A stretch of 64,000 bases of DNA from Nocardia veterana NBRC 100344 (GTDB lineage: Bacteria > Actinomycetota > Actinomycetes > Mycobacteriales > Mycobacteriaceae): contig NZ_BAGM01000004.1 in NCBI RefSeq assembly GCF_000308855.1, positions 1 through 64,000 of the forward strand, in the 5' to 3' direction. Within the stretch, counting starts at the first letter, position 1, and each line of letters opens with the position of its first letter. This document shows, piece after piece, positions 53,624 through 62,829 of this stretch. Made by a program: the position numbers and the translations under genes. Below the pieces are notes generated by a model. It had not been told where the DNA came from. It worked only from the letters and a program-made list of their open reading frames with translations, and made no database searches.

Positions 53624-54544
53624 GTGCCGCGTATCGCCTATTTCGGGCCGTCGGGAACTTTCACCGAGATGGCCCTCGCCCGGTTCGAAGCCACGCAGAC
53701 CTTCGACGAACCCGTCGAGCGGATCGCCGCGCCCAGTCAGGGCGCCGCGCTGGAGCTGGTGCGGGCCGGCGAGGCCGATGGTGCGGTCGTGCCGATCGAG
53801 AGCTCGGTCGAGGGTTCGATCTCGGCGACGCTGGACGCGCTCGCGGTCGGCCCGCGGTTGCAGATCGTGGCCGAAACCGAGCTGGATGTGGCCTTCACGA
53901 TCGTGGGCCGGCCGGGGACGCAGCTGTCGCAGGTGCGGACGATCGCGGCCTATCCGGTGGCCGCGGCCCAGGTCCGGCAGTGGCTGGCCGATCGGCTTCC
54001 CCAGGCGCAGCTGTACACCTCGGCTTCCAACGCCGCGGCCGCCGAGGATGTGATCGCCGGTCACGCCGAAGCCGCGGTGTCGACCTCCCTGGCCGGGCAG
54101 CGGCTCGGACTCGCGGAACTCGCCACCGGTGTGGCCGACCACGATCAGGCGACCACCCGGTTCGTGCTGGTCACTCCACCTCGGGTGGCGCCGCCGCGCA
54201 CCGGGGCCGATCGGACCTCGCTGGTCGTGCTGGAACTGGCCAACGAACCCGGTTCGCTGATGCGGGTGTTCGCCGAATTCGCCACGCGCGGTGTGGATTT
54301 GACCCGCATCGAATCTCGCCCGACCCGGACCGGGATGGGTACCTATCGCTTCTATCTCGACTGTGTCGGCCATATCGATGACACCGCCGTCGCCGAGGCG
54401 CTCAAGGCGTTGCACCGCACCGCCGGGCGGATCCGCTATCTGGGCTCGTGGCCGGCCGGATCCCCGAGTGGTTCGCCGCCACCCGCCGACGAGCCGGCGG
54501 CGGCCTGGTTGGAAAATCTGAAGAAGGGGGTGGACGCTTCATGA
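53624..54544 (+). CDS. pheA: Prephenate dehydratase
   Basis: The 306-residue monofunctional enzyme converts prephenate to phenylpyruvate for phenylalanine. It starts RIAYFGPSGTFTEMAL, has VVPIESSVEGSISATLD, the conserved DHDQATTRFVLV motif (Thr-Arg-Phe), and a C-terminal ACT domain (ANEPGSLMRVFAEFATRGVDLTRIESRP, in parts) that binds Phe for feedback. Length matches mycobacterial PheA. It overlaps the next gene by ATGA. The secreted chorismate mutase at 13 kb is not linked. Confidence 0.96.
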   Translation: MPRIAYFGPSGTFTEMALARFEATQTFDEPVERIAAPSQGAALELVRAGEADGAVVPIESSVEGSISATLDALAVGPRLQIVAETELDVAFTIVGRPGTQLSQVRTIAAYPVAAAQVRQWLADRLPQAQLYTSASNAAAAEDVIAGHAEAAVSTSLAGQRLGLAELATGVADHDQATTRFVLVTPPRVAPPRTGADRTSLVVLELANEPGSLMRVFAEFATRGVDLTRIESRPTRTGMGTYRFYLDCVGHIDDTAVAEALKALHRTAGRIRYLGSWPAGSPSGSPPPADEPAAAWLENLKKGVDAS

Positions 54545-55242
54545 GCGAACCCAGCGCACGAGACGACGCCGCCCGGGGCGCCCGCAAATTGGTGCTGGTG
54601 CGTCACGGTGAAACCGAGGGCAATGTCGCGAAACTCCTCGATACCCGGGTACCGGGCCTTCCGCTCACCGAACGTGGTGTGGCCCAGGCGAAGTCGTTCG
54701 CCGCGCGGCTGACCGTGCCGCCGGTGCGGCTGTACTCCTCGGTGGCGCTGCGCGCCCAGCAGACGGCCGGGCATATCGAATCGGTGACCGGAGTTCCGGC
54801 CGAGGTGCTCGACGGCGTGTACGAAGTCCAGGTCGGTGAGCTCGAGGGGCTGAATACCGAAGCGGCCCATCGGGAATTCCAGCGGGTGTACCGGTCGTGG
54901 CATCTGGGTGAGTTGCACACTCGACTACCGGGCGGGGAATCCGGCGAGGAGGTGCTGGCGCGCTATCTGCCGGTGCTCGACGACCTGCGTGACCGTTATC
55001 TGACCTCCGGCGCGGATTCCCGGGACGTGCTACTGGTCAGCCACGGTGCCGCCATGCGATTGGCGGCCCGCGAATTGACCGGTGTCGCCCCGCCGTTCAC
55101 CACCAACAACCATCTGGACAACACCGAGACCATCGAACTGGTCCCGACCGAGGGCGGCGGGTGGACCTGTGTGCGCTGGGGTCGCTATACCCCGCCGTTC
55201 GGGTACAAGGTCGAACCGACCGCCGACGACCCGATGGGTTAG
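54541..55242 (+). CDS. Histidine phosphatase / phosphoglycerate mutase-like protein
   Basis: The 233-residue protein has LVRHGETEGN with the catalytic His, LYSSVALRAQQTAGHI, GVYEVQVGELEG and VLLVSHGAAMRLAAREL with the second His. It corresponds to Rv3837c beside pheA. Proteins of this type act as phosphatases of small molecules; the substrate is not known here. The start overlaps the pheA stop (ATGA), so expression is coupled to Phe synthesis. Confidence 0.9.
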   Translation: MSEPSARDDAARGARKLVLVRHGETEGNVAKLLDTRVPGLPLTERGVAQAKSFAARLTVPPVRLYSSVALRAQQTAGHIESVTGVPAEVLDGVYEVQVGELEGLNTEAAHREFQRVYRSWHLGELHTRLPGGESGEEVLARYLPVLDDLRDRYLTSGADSRDVLLVSHGAAMRLAARELTGVAPPFTTNNHLDNTETIELVPTEGGGWTCVRWGRYTPPFGYKVEPTADDPMG

Positions 55243-55263
55243 CCGGCATCCGTCGTGCGGAAT

Positions 55264-56097
55264 TCAGCCGGCTCCGGGCAGCGTCGGCCTGAAATCCGCA
55301 CGCAGCGGTAACTTGTCGATCAGATCCTTGATCGCTGTGCGCAACCGGCCCGGCGTGCCGCTGGCCAACGAGGTCCACATGACATCGTCGTCCGACCGAG
55401 TGGTGACGCCGATGAACCGGCCGTTGCGGGTGTTGTACACCGCGATCATGCCGTCCGAGATGTCGCGGCTGGCATCGTTGTAGACCACGCCGACGATCGA
55501 GGCGTGCGAATGGATTTCGACCAGCGCCGAGGCCAGCGCCTGCGCGTCGCGCGGCGGCCGGCCCACCCGGCTCAGCCGCTGCGCAGTCGTGGCCGCATCT
55601 CCGGCGTCGCCGAGAATCGGTTTGAGTTCCTCGGTGAGGACGTTCATTCCGCTGAGCTCGAGGGGCTCCGCGGGACCCAGTGCCGCCATGATGGTGCCCG
55701 GCAGATCGTGGCTCGCCTCGTCGATGATGTAGGACTCGGGCCCGCGCAGGGCGACAACCTCGAGGTTGTCGCCCTTGGCGAGACAGAACCGGTTCACCCG
55801 CTCACCGACGTACCAGCGCATCGCGATCACCCAGTGCGGGCGGTACAGGCCCCGCAGGCGGTCTTCGAGGTCGCGATGCACCTCGCCGTCGACGAGTAAC
55901 TCACGCGCGGTGAGCGATTCGGCGGCCGCGGCCATCGCCCGGTCATGGTCGACCACATTGTCGTAGCGGCCGATCGCGTTCAAAACGACCGGCACCTCGT
56001 CGATTTCCAGCTTCTCGAGCAGGAACTGCATCTCGTCGAGCGACAACGGGACGGCCTCGAGCATCGACGGCCCGCGGCCTGCGCCGAGTACGGTCAC
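55264..56097 (-). CDS. ESX secretion-associated protein EspG
   Basis: The 277-residue protein has the EspG pattern: SLDEMQFLLEKLEIDEVPVVLN near the start, HWVIAMRWYVGERVNRFCLAKGDNLEVV and VEIHSHASIVGVVYND with NGRFIGVTTRSDDDVMW at the end (seen in parts). EspG is the cytosolic chaperone for PE-PPE pairs before export by type VII secretion. The GTG at 56097 directly follows the PPE stop, with GGGAG inside the PPE end; an ATG at 56064 is possible. It is the last gene of the PE-PPE-EspG unit. Confidence 0.85.
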   Translation of the reverse strand: MTVLGAGRGPSMLEAVPLSLDEMQFLLEKLEIDEVPVVLNAIGRYDNVVDHDRAMAAAAESLTARELLVDGEVHRDLEDRLRGLYRPHWVIAMRWYVGERVNRFCLAKGDNLEVVALRGPESYIIDEASHDLPGTIMAALGPAEPLELSGMNVLTEELKPILGDAGDAATTAQRLSRVGRPPRDAQALASALVEIHSHASIVGVVYNDASRDISDGMIAVYNTRNGRFIGVTTRSDDDVMWTSLASGTPGRLRTAIKDLIDKLPLRADFRPTLPGAG

Positions 56098-57264
56098 TTA
56101 GCGTTCTCCCACGGCCGGGTCGGCCCCGATGACGCCGGGTGCGATGATCCGGCCGTCGGCGAAGTGCTCGCCCCGCAGGTAGTCGTTGCCGTGGTGCTCG
56201 GCCTCGTCGTCGTCGCTGTTCGCCTGGCGGCCGAGCAGCGGGTTACCGGCGCCGTTGGTGGATCGTGCCGGCGTGGGTGCGCCCATCTGCCCGAGGGGCG
56301 CCGACTCCACGGTCGGCGCCGTCGCGGCCGGGCCACCGATCACATTGCCCGCGCCCCAGCCTTCGGGCAGTTTGAGCGTGCCCGCACCGTTGCCGATGCT
56401 CACGGCGCCGCCGAAGGACACCGCGCGCGTGGCGACGGCAGCGCCACCCGCGGCAACCCCACCGACGCCACCCATCATCATCGGGGTCATGCTCGTGGCC
56501 GGAGCGGCATGAGATGCCGCGGCGATCGCGGTACCGGCCACATTGCCGACGGTGGACACGCCGGTCGATGCGACGGATCCGGCGACCTGCGCTGCCTGCG
56601 TCGCCGCGCTGACCACACCCGGATCGGTCGCGAGGGCCTGGGCTACCCCGATCGCGGTCTGCAACGGATCACCGTTGGCGTTCTCGGCCGCCGACTGGGC
56701 GCTGCCCTCGGCCAAACCGGCGCCCGCGGCGATCGGCGGTGGCGTCAGGAACTCGGCCGGGGTGGCGGTCATCGCCTCGACGGTGGACTCGTAGGTATCC
56801 ATCACGAGCGCGGCCTGCACATCCAGCGCGGCCTTGGCGGCCTCCGCCGCCTCCGCGCTGCCGTCCAGATCGCCACCGTGCGCGTGCGCCGCGACACGCG
56901 CGGCATCGACCGCCGCGATCTCGGGCAGGCTCGGCATCGCCAGGCTGGCAACGGTATTCGCGGTGGCGTGGGCGGAAGCCTTGGCCCCCATGGCCGCCGC
57001 CTGGATGCTCTGCTGCTCGGCCCAGCTGGTGAAGCCGGCGAGTTTGGTCAGCGCGACGGCACCGTTGAGGCCGACCATGCCGACGCCGAGTTCGGCCATC
57101 ACCCGCGCGACGGTGGCGGTCGCGTCCACCCAGGCGGCCGTCAGCGTGCCCCAAGCCGTCGCCGCCGCGGTGGCCGGCACGGCATGCGGGCCGGCGGTCA
57201 GCAGCGTGGAATTGCCTTCGGCGAGCCGCGGCAACCAATAGATTCCGGTGATCCCTGCGGTCAT
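56098..57264 (-). CDS. PPE-family protein
   Basis: The 388-residue protein is Ala/Gly/Thr-rich. The N-terminal 170 residues are helical like a PPE domain (IYWLPRLAEGNSTLL, AWGTLTAAWVDATATVARVM, GFTSWAEQQSIQAAAMGAKA with the WxxxQ-like region). The mycobacterial Pro-Pro-Glu is not kept at the N-terminus. The tail ends in acidic ANSDDDEAEHHGNDYLRGEHF. It should pair with the upstream PE protein for export. GGGGAGA precedes the ATG. It lies 43 bp after the PE gene. Confidence 0.85.
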   Translation of the reverse strand: MTAGITGIYWLPRLAEGNSTLLTAGPHAVPATAAATAWGTLTAAWVDATATVARVMAELGVGMVGLNGAVALTKLAGFTSWAEQQSIQAAAMGAKASAHATANTVASLAMPSLPEIAAVDAARVAAHAHGGDLDGSAEAAEAAKAALDVQAALVMDTYESTVEAMTATPAEFLTPPPIAAGAGLAEGSAQSAAENANGDPLQTAIGVAQALATDPGVVSAATQAAQVAGSVASTGVSTVGNVAGTAIAAASHAAPATSMTPMMMGGVGGVAAGGAAVATRAVSFGGAVSIGNGAGTLKLPEGWGAGNVIGGPAATAPTVESAPLGQMGAPTPARSTNGAGNPLLGRQANSDDDEAEHHGNDYLRGEHFADGRIIAPGVIGADPAVGER

Positions 57265-57307
57265 TGTCTCTCCCCTGAACGAATGGTGTGGTGAAGGATC
57301 GGGCCGG

Positions 57308-57619
57308 TCAGAACTGGATGGCGGCCGTGCTGGCCGCGTTGACGGCGTCGTGCGCCAGATACGAGGCCAGCTGCTGACGCAGAATCGCGGCGGCGTGGTG
57401 CAGTTCGAGAATGGCTTGGGCGGCCGCGCGGTCGTGGCTGATCGCGCCTTCGTTCAGATGTGCTGCCGCCGCGAAGGAAACCTCCTCGGACCCGGCGGGC
57501 ACGACATGGGTGGCCGGACCGCTCAAAGCGGTGGCGGCAGTGAGACGTTCGGCGAGCAGATCGAGTTCCGCCGAGGCCGCGAGAACGATCTCGGGCTGTA
57601 CTCCGAGCAGACCAACCAT
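57308..57619 (-). CDS. PE-family protein
   Basis: The 103-residue protein matches a PE domain in length and helix pairing (GVQPEIVLAASAELDLLAERL, THVVPAGSEEVSFAAAAHL, HHAAAILRQQLASYLAHDAV). A Tyr in SYLAHDAV sits where the YxxxD/E secretion motif is expected (Y-L-A-H-D). AAGGAG precedes the ATG at 57619. PE proteins dimerise with PPE partners and leave through ESX systems. No Esx or Ecc gene is within the window. Confidence 0.85.
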   Translation of the reverse strand: MVGLLGVQPEIVLAASAELDLLAERLTAATALSGPATHVVPAGSEEVSFAAAAHLNEGAISHDRAAAQAILELHHAAAILRQQLASYLAHDAVNAASTAAIQF

Positions 57620-57818
57620 GACTCGAACTCCTTCTAGTGGCGGCTATGCAAGTGTCGAGCCGACCCGGCCCCCAGTGCCGCAGCGGCACAGGGTTTCTGG
57701 CCGACCCTTCGGTGGAACCACAAGAATTCCCCCTACGAGATGATTGGACGCGACGGCCCCCGCTTCGGTTCCCTCGAGTCACGAATCGTTTCGACTTTAC
57801 CCGCTACGCGCGTAAAGG

Positions 57819-58172
57819 CTAGCCCCATCCCAGCTGATGCAGCCGCTCTTCGTCAATCCCGAAATAATGAGCTATCTCGTGGATCACGGTGATCGCGACC
57901 TCCTCGACGACCTGCTGTTCGTCGTCGCAGATCGCGAGAATCGAGTCCCGGTAGATCGTCACGGTATCGGGCAGCGCGCCGCCGTACTGACTGTCCACCC
58001 GGTCGGTCAGCGCGATGCCGTGGTACAGGCCGAGCAGATCGGGATCGTCCGGATTGCGTGCTTCGATCAACACCACCACGTTGTCGATCGCCCGGGTCAG
58101 CGCGGGCGGAATGGTATCCAGCGCATCGCCCACCAGCTCTTCGAACCGGCTCTCCGACATCGAGACCGGCAT
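57819..58172 (-). CDS. Zincin-like metallopeptidase family protein
   Basis: The 117-residue protein has the HExxH zinc motif in VIHEIAHYFGIDEERLHQLGW at its end (His-Glu-Ile-Ala-His and a downstream Glu/His). It belongs to the small DUF1025-type family and matches Rv3836. No signal peptide is seen; substrate unknown. A nested ATG at 58160 is an alternative start. It lies 4 bp after the septum-formation gene, so they form an operon. Confidence 0.88.
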   Translation of the reverse strand: MPVSMSESRFEELVGDALDTIPPALTRAIDNVVVLIEARNPDDPDLLGLYHGIALTDRVDSQYGGALPDTVTIYRDSILAICDDEQQVVEEVAITVIHEIAHYFGIDEERLHQLGWG

Positions 58173-58176
58173 GGCG

Positions 58177-59376
58177 TCAGCGCTGCGGCGGAATCGGCGC
58201 GGGGGCGGCGCCCGGCAGCGGCGCCGGGGTCGAGCGTCCCGAACTCGGCGGCGGCACCGGCGCCTGACCGTCGATGAGGACGTCGCCCTTGGCCGAACCC
58301 GTGATGGTCGCGAAGCCGTCCTGAGACCCCTTGCCCACGAGGCAGTTCAGCTTGCGGCTACCGACCAGCCAACTGCGGGTGTCCAGATTGTCCCAGAAGA
58401 TGGTCAGCGTCTTGTTGATGAGTGCGTCCTGGCCGCCGAGGTAATCGTTTGCGGCGCGGGCGCATTCGTCCTGCATGAACTTGTCCTGGTCGGGATTGGC
58501 CGGCGGCCCGCCGGTGAAGTGCGTCCCGAGATCGACGGTCGACATGACCTCGTAGGCGTGCGGCTGGCCGCACGGAACGGGCTCGTTCGTCGGCAGGTTC
58601 TGATTGATGCCGATACAGGTGCCGGCGTCGAAGATCCGGGACTGATCGCTGTCGCGCACCCGGCCGACGGTCTGCTGGGTGGCGTTGCCGGTCGCGCTCA
58701 CCAGCTGCAGTCCACACCGGATCGTCCGGTCGCCGTTGCGCCAGCCGGGTTCGCCCGGGTTGACCATGCCGACCACGAATCGGCCGCGCGGGTCGAGCCG
58801 CCCGCCGAGATAGGCGGCCGCGGCCGGCGCGCACTGCTCGTCACGCAACTCGGCGAAGCGCAGCGAATCGGGGAAGGCCGAACCCGGCCCGAATTCCCGG
58901 CCCGGATATCTGCTCAGGTCGATGTCGGCGGTGACCTCGAACAGGTGCTTGTCCGCGCAGTTGACCTTGGTCAGGTCCAGCGTCTTGGTGCTGGTCCAGG
59001 TCAGGCAGTCACCGGATTTGGCGGCGCCGAAGGCGGCGTCGGCGCGGCCCGCGGGCGGTTTGCCCGAACCCGGATCGTGCACCTCCAAGCCGTGGGAACT
59101 GCGGAATCCGGAGATGGACAGGGTCACCAGCGCGGCCACCACGGCACCGACCGCGACGGCGAGCAGACCCCAGCGCAGCCGATGCGGGTGCAGCGCCTTG
59201 GCGCCGGTGTCCTCGCCCGGCCCGGCGCCCGCGATGCGCGAAGCCGCGCGTCCGGAACGTTTCCGCGCGACCGCCGACGAGCCGCGGCGGTTCGCCCCGG
59301 CACGCCTGCGAGTAGGCCTGTCGGATCGTTCGGTTCCCGGTTCCGGCGCCTGTGGCACCTCATCGTCGGAGGACAT
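58177..59376 (-). CDS. Septum formation family membrane protein
   Basis: The 399-residue protein has about 65 basic cytoplasmic residues, one span (LRWGLLAVAVGAVVAALVTL) and a large outer part. The outer part holds two related modules with paired Cys (SGDCLTWT ... VNCADKHLFEV; GTCIGINQ ... VPCGQPHAYEV), the DUF4190/septum-formation repeat. It is the counterpart of Rv3835. The tail is Pro-rich. Its role is inferred from family name only. It is divergent from serS. Confidence 0.85.
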   Translation of the reverse strand: MSSDDEVPQAPEPGTERSDRPTRRRAGANRRGSSAVARKRSGRAASRIAGAGPGEDTGAKALHPHRLRWGLLAVAVGAVVAALVTLSISGFRSSHGLEVHDPGSGKPPAGRADAAFGAAKSGDCLTWTSTKTLDLTKVNCADKHLFEVTADIDLSRYPGREFGPGSAFPDSLRFAELRDEQCAPAAAAYLGGRLDPRGRFVVGMVNPGEPGWRNGDRTIRCGLQLVSATGNATQQTVGRVRDSDQSRIFDAGTCIGINQNLPTNEPVPCGQPHAYEVMSTVDLGTHFTGGPPANPDQDKFMQDECARAANDYLGGQDALINKTLTIFWDNLDTRSWLVGSRKLNCLVGKGSQDGFATITGSAKGDVLIDGQAPVPPPSSGRSTPAPLPGAAPAPIPPQR

Positions 59377-59468
59377 CGCCGTCCATCATGGCAGGCCGCC
59401 CGCAACGGCTGCCACGATCGGTTCGGATTTCACCCGATCCTGGAGAAATTCCGCTGGACTGCTCCCAC

Positions 59469-59474
59469 TAGGCT
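59469..59474 (+). promoter_or_regulatory. -10-like TAGGCT at serS start
   Basis: TAGGCT ends 8 nt before the ATG at 59483 within CTAGGCTG. No ribosome site is present. The same CTAGGCTG recurs before the GGDAF-EAL gene, 7 nt from its GTG. Confidence 0.5.
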
Positions 59475-59482
59475 GATTGCCC

Positions 59483-60745
59483 ATGATCGACCTCCGATTC
59501 CTGCGCGAGAACCCCGAAGCGGTCCGGGCGTCGCAGCGTGCCCGTGGCGAGGACCCGGCACTGGTGGACGCCCTGCTCGAGGCGGACGCCGCTCGGCGCG
59601 CCGCGGTCGCGACGGCGGACAACTTGCGGGCCGAGCAGAAGGCGCTGGGAAAGAAGGTCGGCAAGGCGTCCCCGGACGAGCGTCCGGCCCTGCTGGCGCA
59701 TGCGCAGGAGCTCTCGGCGAAGGTGAAGGAGGCCGAGGCCGCCGAGCACGCCGCCGACGCCGAACTCGACGCCGCCCACCGGGCGATCTCCAACGTGGTG
59801 CAGGAGGGGGCGCCCGCCGGTGGCGAAGACGATTTCGTCCTGCTCGAAACGGTCGGCACGCCAACCGAATTCGATTTCCCCCCGCGCGATCACCTGGAGT
59901 TGGGTGAAACGCTCGGATTGATCGATATGGAACGCGGTGCCAAGGTTTCCGGCGCCCGCTTCTACTTCCTGACCGGCTACGGCGCCCTGCTGCAGCTGGG
60001 CCTGCTGCAGCTGGCGGCCCAGCGCGCGGTCGCCAACGGCTTCACCATGATGATCCCGCCGGTGCTGGTGCGTCCGGAGATCATGGCCGGCACCGGCTTC
60101 CTGGGGCAGCACTCGGCCGAGGTCTACCACCTCGACGACGACGATCTGTACCTGGTCGGTACCTCGGAGGTGCCGCTGGCCGGTTACCACTCCGGCGAGA
60201 TCCTCGACCTGAGCGACGGGCCGAAGCGCTACGCCGGCTGGTCGTCGTGCTTCCGGCGCGAGGCCGGCAGCTACGGCAAGGACACCCGCGGCATCATCCG
60301 CGTGCACCAGTTCGACAAGGTCGAGATGTTCGTCTACTGCCGGCCGGAGGACGCCGACGCCGAACACCGCCGCCTGCTGAACTGGGAGAAGGAGATGCTC
60401 GCCGCGATCGAGGTGCCGTACCGGGTGATCGATGTGGCCGGTGGTGATCTGGGTAGTTCGGCGGCGCGCAAATTCGACTGCGAGGCCTGGGTACCGACCC
60501 AACAGACCTATCGCGAGCTCACCTCGACCTCGAACTGCACGACGTTCCAGGCGCGCCGGCTGTCGGTGCGCTACCGCGACGAGAACGGTAAGCCGCAGAT
60601 CGCCGCCACCCTCAACGGCACCCTCGCCACCACCCGGTGGATCGTCGCGTTGCTGGAGAATCACCAGCAGGCCGACGGTTCGGTGCGGGTGCCCGCCGCG
60701 CTGGTGCCGTTCGTGGGCCGCGAGGTGCTCGAGCCGCCACGGTGA
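59483..60745 (+). CDS. serS: Seryl-tRNA synthetase
   Basis: The 420-residue class II synthetase has the N-terminal tRNA-binding coiled coil (about 30-105; [33 protein letters not shown]), TSEVPLAG, motif 2 ([21 protein letters not shown], in parts) and motif 3 ([18 protein letters not shown]). It charges tRNA-Ser. The ATG at 59483 starts IDLRFLREN like relatives; a TTG two codons earlier is not needed. It is divergent from the septum-formation gene. Confidence 0.97.
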   Translation: MIDLRFLRENPEAVRASQRARGEDPALVDALLEADAARRAAVATADNLRAEQKALGKKVGKASPDERPALLAHAQELSAKVKEAEAAEHAADAELDAAHRAISNVVQEGAPAGGEDDFVLLETVGTPTEFDFPPRDHLELGETLGLIDMERGAKVSGARFYFLTGYGALLQLGLLQLAAQRAVANGFTMMIPPVLVRPEIMAGTGFLGQHSAEVYHLDDDDLYLVGTSEVPLAGYHSGEILDLSDGPKRYAGWSSCFRREAGSYGKDTRGIIRVHQFDKVEMFVYCRPEDADAEHRRLLNWEKEMLAAIEVPYRVIDVAGGDLGSSAARKFDCEAWVPTQQTYRELTSTSNCTTFQARRLSVRYRDENGKPQIAATLNGTLATTRWIVALLENHQQADGSVRVPAALVPFVGREVLEPPR

Positions 60746-60835
60746 TGGCCGCACCGCGGCCGAGCGTGATGGGCCGCGCCGCGGCCGCGCGTGATGGCCG
60801 CACCGCGGCGCGGTGACTTCGGCCTCGAATCCGAC

Positions 60836-60866
60836 GGTTGTGACAACCGCTGTGCAGCGGGTTGTC
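60836..60866. promoter_or_regulatory. Imperfect dyad overlapping the GGDAF-EAL promoter
   Basis: GACAACC-GCTG and CAGC-GGGTTGTC (60842-60866) form a dyad with one extra base in the right arm. It also contains the smaller palindromes GTTGTGACAAC (60837-60847) and CCGCTGTGCAGCGG (60848-60861). The -10-like TAGGCT starts at 60867, so a bound protein would block the promoter. Confidence 0.6.
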
Positions 60867-60879
60867 TAGGCTGGACGCC

Positions 60880-62751
60880 GTGCGAGGACTCGGGTCTCGC
60901 GGCGATACCCGCACGCAGGTTCGGGCGGCATCGGCGCTGGCGACGGCAATGGTCATGGCTCGGACCACCGGGGCGTTCTACGTCATGGGCGGGGTCCTGG
61001 GCCTGCTGATCACTGCCATCGCTCCGGGCAACGAGGGCAACCGGCCGCTGGTCGGCTCCGCCGCCGCGATCGCCCTGTTGCTCGGCGTGAGCCTGCTGAT
61101 CTGGGGCCCGCGCCAGCCGCACTGGGTGCACCACGGTTATGTCGCCGTCGCGACGGTCCTGGTCACGATCGCCGTGCACTGGTTCCCCAATACCGTCGGC
61201 GGCATCACGCTGGCGGCCTTCTACGTCTTCGTCGCCGCGGATGCCGCGATCTTCTTCGCCTGGCGACTGGCCGGCGCCCATGTGGCGTTCGCGGTGGTGC
61301 TCTGCCTCTTGGTGGTGCCCTCGCGCGGGCTGCCGTGGTGGTCGGGCATTATTCCCGCCGGCATCACCGTGGGCGTGGGCATCGTGGTCGGGATCCTCAC
61401 CCGGATGGCATCCGACGCCGACATCGATACCCTCACCGGTCTGCTGAACCGCCGCGGTTTCGACCGCGCGCTCAACAGCGCCATCGGTCATGCCGGGCGG
61501 ACCGGTCAGGGGCTGGCGCTCGTGTTGGTCGACCTCGACCGGTTCCAGAAGATCAATGATCACCTCGGCCATCGGGCCGGCGATGCGGTGCTGCAGCGTG
61601 TCGGTGACACCTGGTCCAAACTGCTCGGCCCCGATCAGGTGCTGGCTCGTTACGGTGGCGACGCCTTCGCGCTGCTGCTGCCCAACACCACCGAACAGGC
61701 CGCGATTCTGCTCACCGAGCAGTTGCGCGCCGCGGTCACCACCGGCTGTTCGGCCGGTGTCACCTCCTGGCAGCCGGGCGAGTCCGGCTCCCTGCTGGTC
61801 AGCCGCGCCGACGTGGGCCTCTACCGCGCGAAGCAGGCCGGCCGTAACCGCACCGTGCTGGAATCCTCGCGGCAACTGCCGCTGGCGGTCGAATTGCGCG
61901 AGGCGATCGATTCCGGTGCCTTGGACGTGCACTATCAGCCCATCGTGAGCCTCGGTGAGGACGGTGCCCGGGCGGTCGGCGTCGAGGCGCTGCTGCGCTG
62001 GTCCTCGAACGCGCAACCCGACGTCACCACCGAAGGGCTGATCCGGGTCGCCGAGGAATACGACCTGATCTCCGATCTCGACGAACTGGTACTGCGCCGC
62101 GCCTGTGCCGACGCGGCCCGGCTCCAGCAGACCTTCGCCCAACTCGATCTGACTCTCAACGTGAACGTCAGCGGGCTGGAGCTCGCCGAAACCGACTACG
62201 CGGATCGGGTTTCGGGCATCCTCGCCGACACCGGCTGGCCCGCCGATCAGCTCGTTCTCGAGGTCACCGAGAGCGAGCTGGCCGCCGAATCCCAGACCGC
62301 CATCGCGAATCTGCACGCCCTGCGCGACAGCGGCGTGCGTATCGCCATCGACGATTTCGGCACCGGTTACTCCTCGCTGAGCCGGTTGGCGACCATCCCC
62401 AGCGATATCCTCAAGGTCGATCAGTCCTTCGTCGCCGCGATCCGGTCCGATTCGCCCGCCCCGCCGCTGCTGGGTGTGATCGCGGCGCTGAGCAAGTCGT
62501 TGGATCTGCAGGTCATCGCCGAGGGAGTGGAAACCGAGTATCAGGCCGCCGTGCTGACCGAACTCGGATTCGCCCTCGCTCAGGGCTACCACTACAGCGA
62601 CTCCCATCCGGTGTCCGAACTGATCAGCGATATGAACGAACATCGCGGCCTGGTCGGCGCCGCCGCCACCGAGCAGGATTTCGCCGCCAAGGGCTGGATA
62701 CCGTTGGACAACAACGGCTTCGATCCGAAGGGCTCGAGCAATCGGAGCTGA
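60880..62751 (+). CDS. Membrane GGDEF(degenerate)-EAL protein, probable c-di-GMP phosphodiesterase
   Basis: The 623-residue protein has about six N-terminal spans (to 175). The GGDEF domain follows (DTLTGLLNRRGFDRAL, LVDLDRFQKINDHLGHRAGD), but its signature is YGGDAF, so the catalytic Glu is Ala. The EAL domain (about 345-600) is intact: VEALLRW, NVNVSG, EVTESEL, IDDFGTGYSSL, KVDQSF, AEGVET. It is likely to cleave c-di-GMP, perhaps with GTP as activator on the GGDAF domain. GTG 60880 is chosen because TAGGCT lies 7 nt before it. A dyad overlaps the promoter. Confidence 0.87.
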   Translation: MRGLGSRGDTRTQVRAASALATAMVMARTTGAFYVMGGVLGLLITAIAPGNEGNRPLVGSAAAIALLLGVSLLIWGPRQPHWVHHGYVAVATVLVTIAVHWFPNTVGGITLAAFYVFVAADAAIFFAWRLAGAHVAFAVVLCLLVVPSRGLPWWSGIIPAGITVGVGIVVGILTRMASDADIDTLTGLLNRRGFDRALNSAIGHAGRTGQGLALVLVDLDRFQKINDHLGHRAGDAVLQRVGDTWSKLLGPDQVLARYGGDAFALLLPNTTEQAAILLTEQLRAAVTTGCSAGVTSWQPGESGSLLVSRADVGLYRAKQAGRNRTVLESSRQLPLAVELREAIDSGALDVHYQPIVSLGEDGARAVGVEALLRWSSNAQPDVTTEGLIRVAEEYDLISDLDELVLRRACADAARLQQTFAQLDLTLNVNVSGLELAETDYADRVSGILADTGWPADQLVLEVTESELAAESQTAIANLHALRDSGVRIAIDDFGTGYSSLSRLATIPSDILKVDQSFVAAIRSDSPAPPLLGVIAALSKSLDLQVIAEGVETEYQAAVLTELGFALAQGYHYSDSHPVSELISDMNEHRGLVGAAATEQDFAAKGWIPLDNNGFDPKGSSNRS

Positions 62752-62829
62752 TCCGGCCGGCTCGCCACGCTCGGATCCGCTGCCCCGGGCAGGTGTGAGC
62801 CACGGGCAGTCGCAACTACCGTGGCGGAT

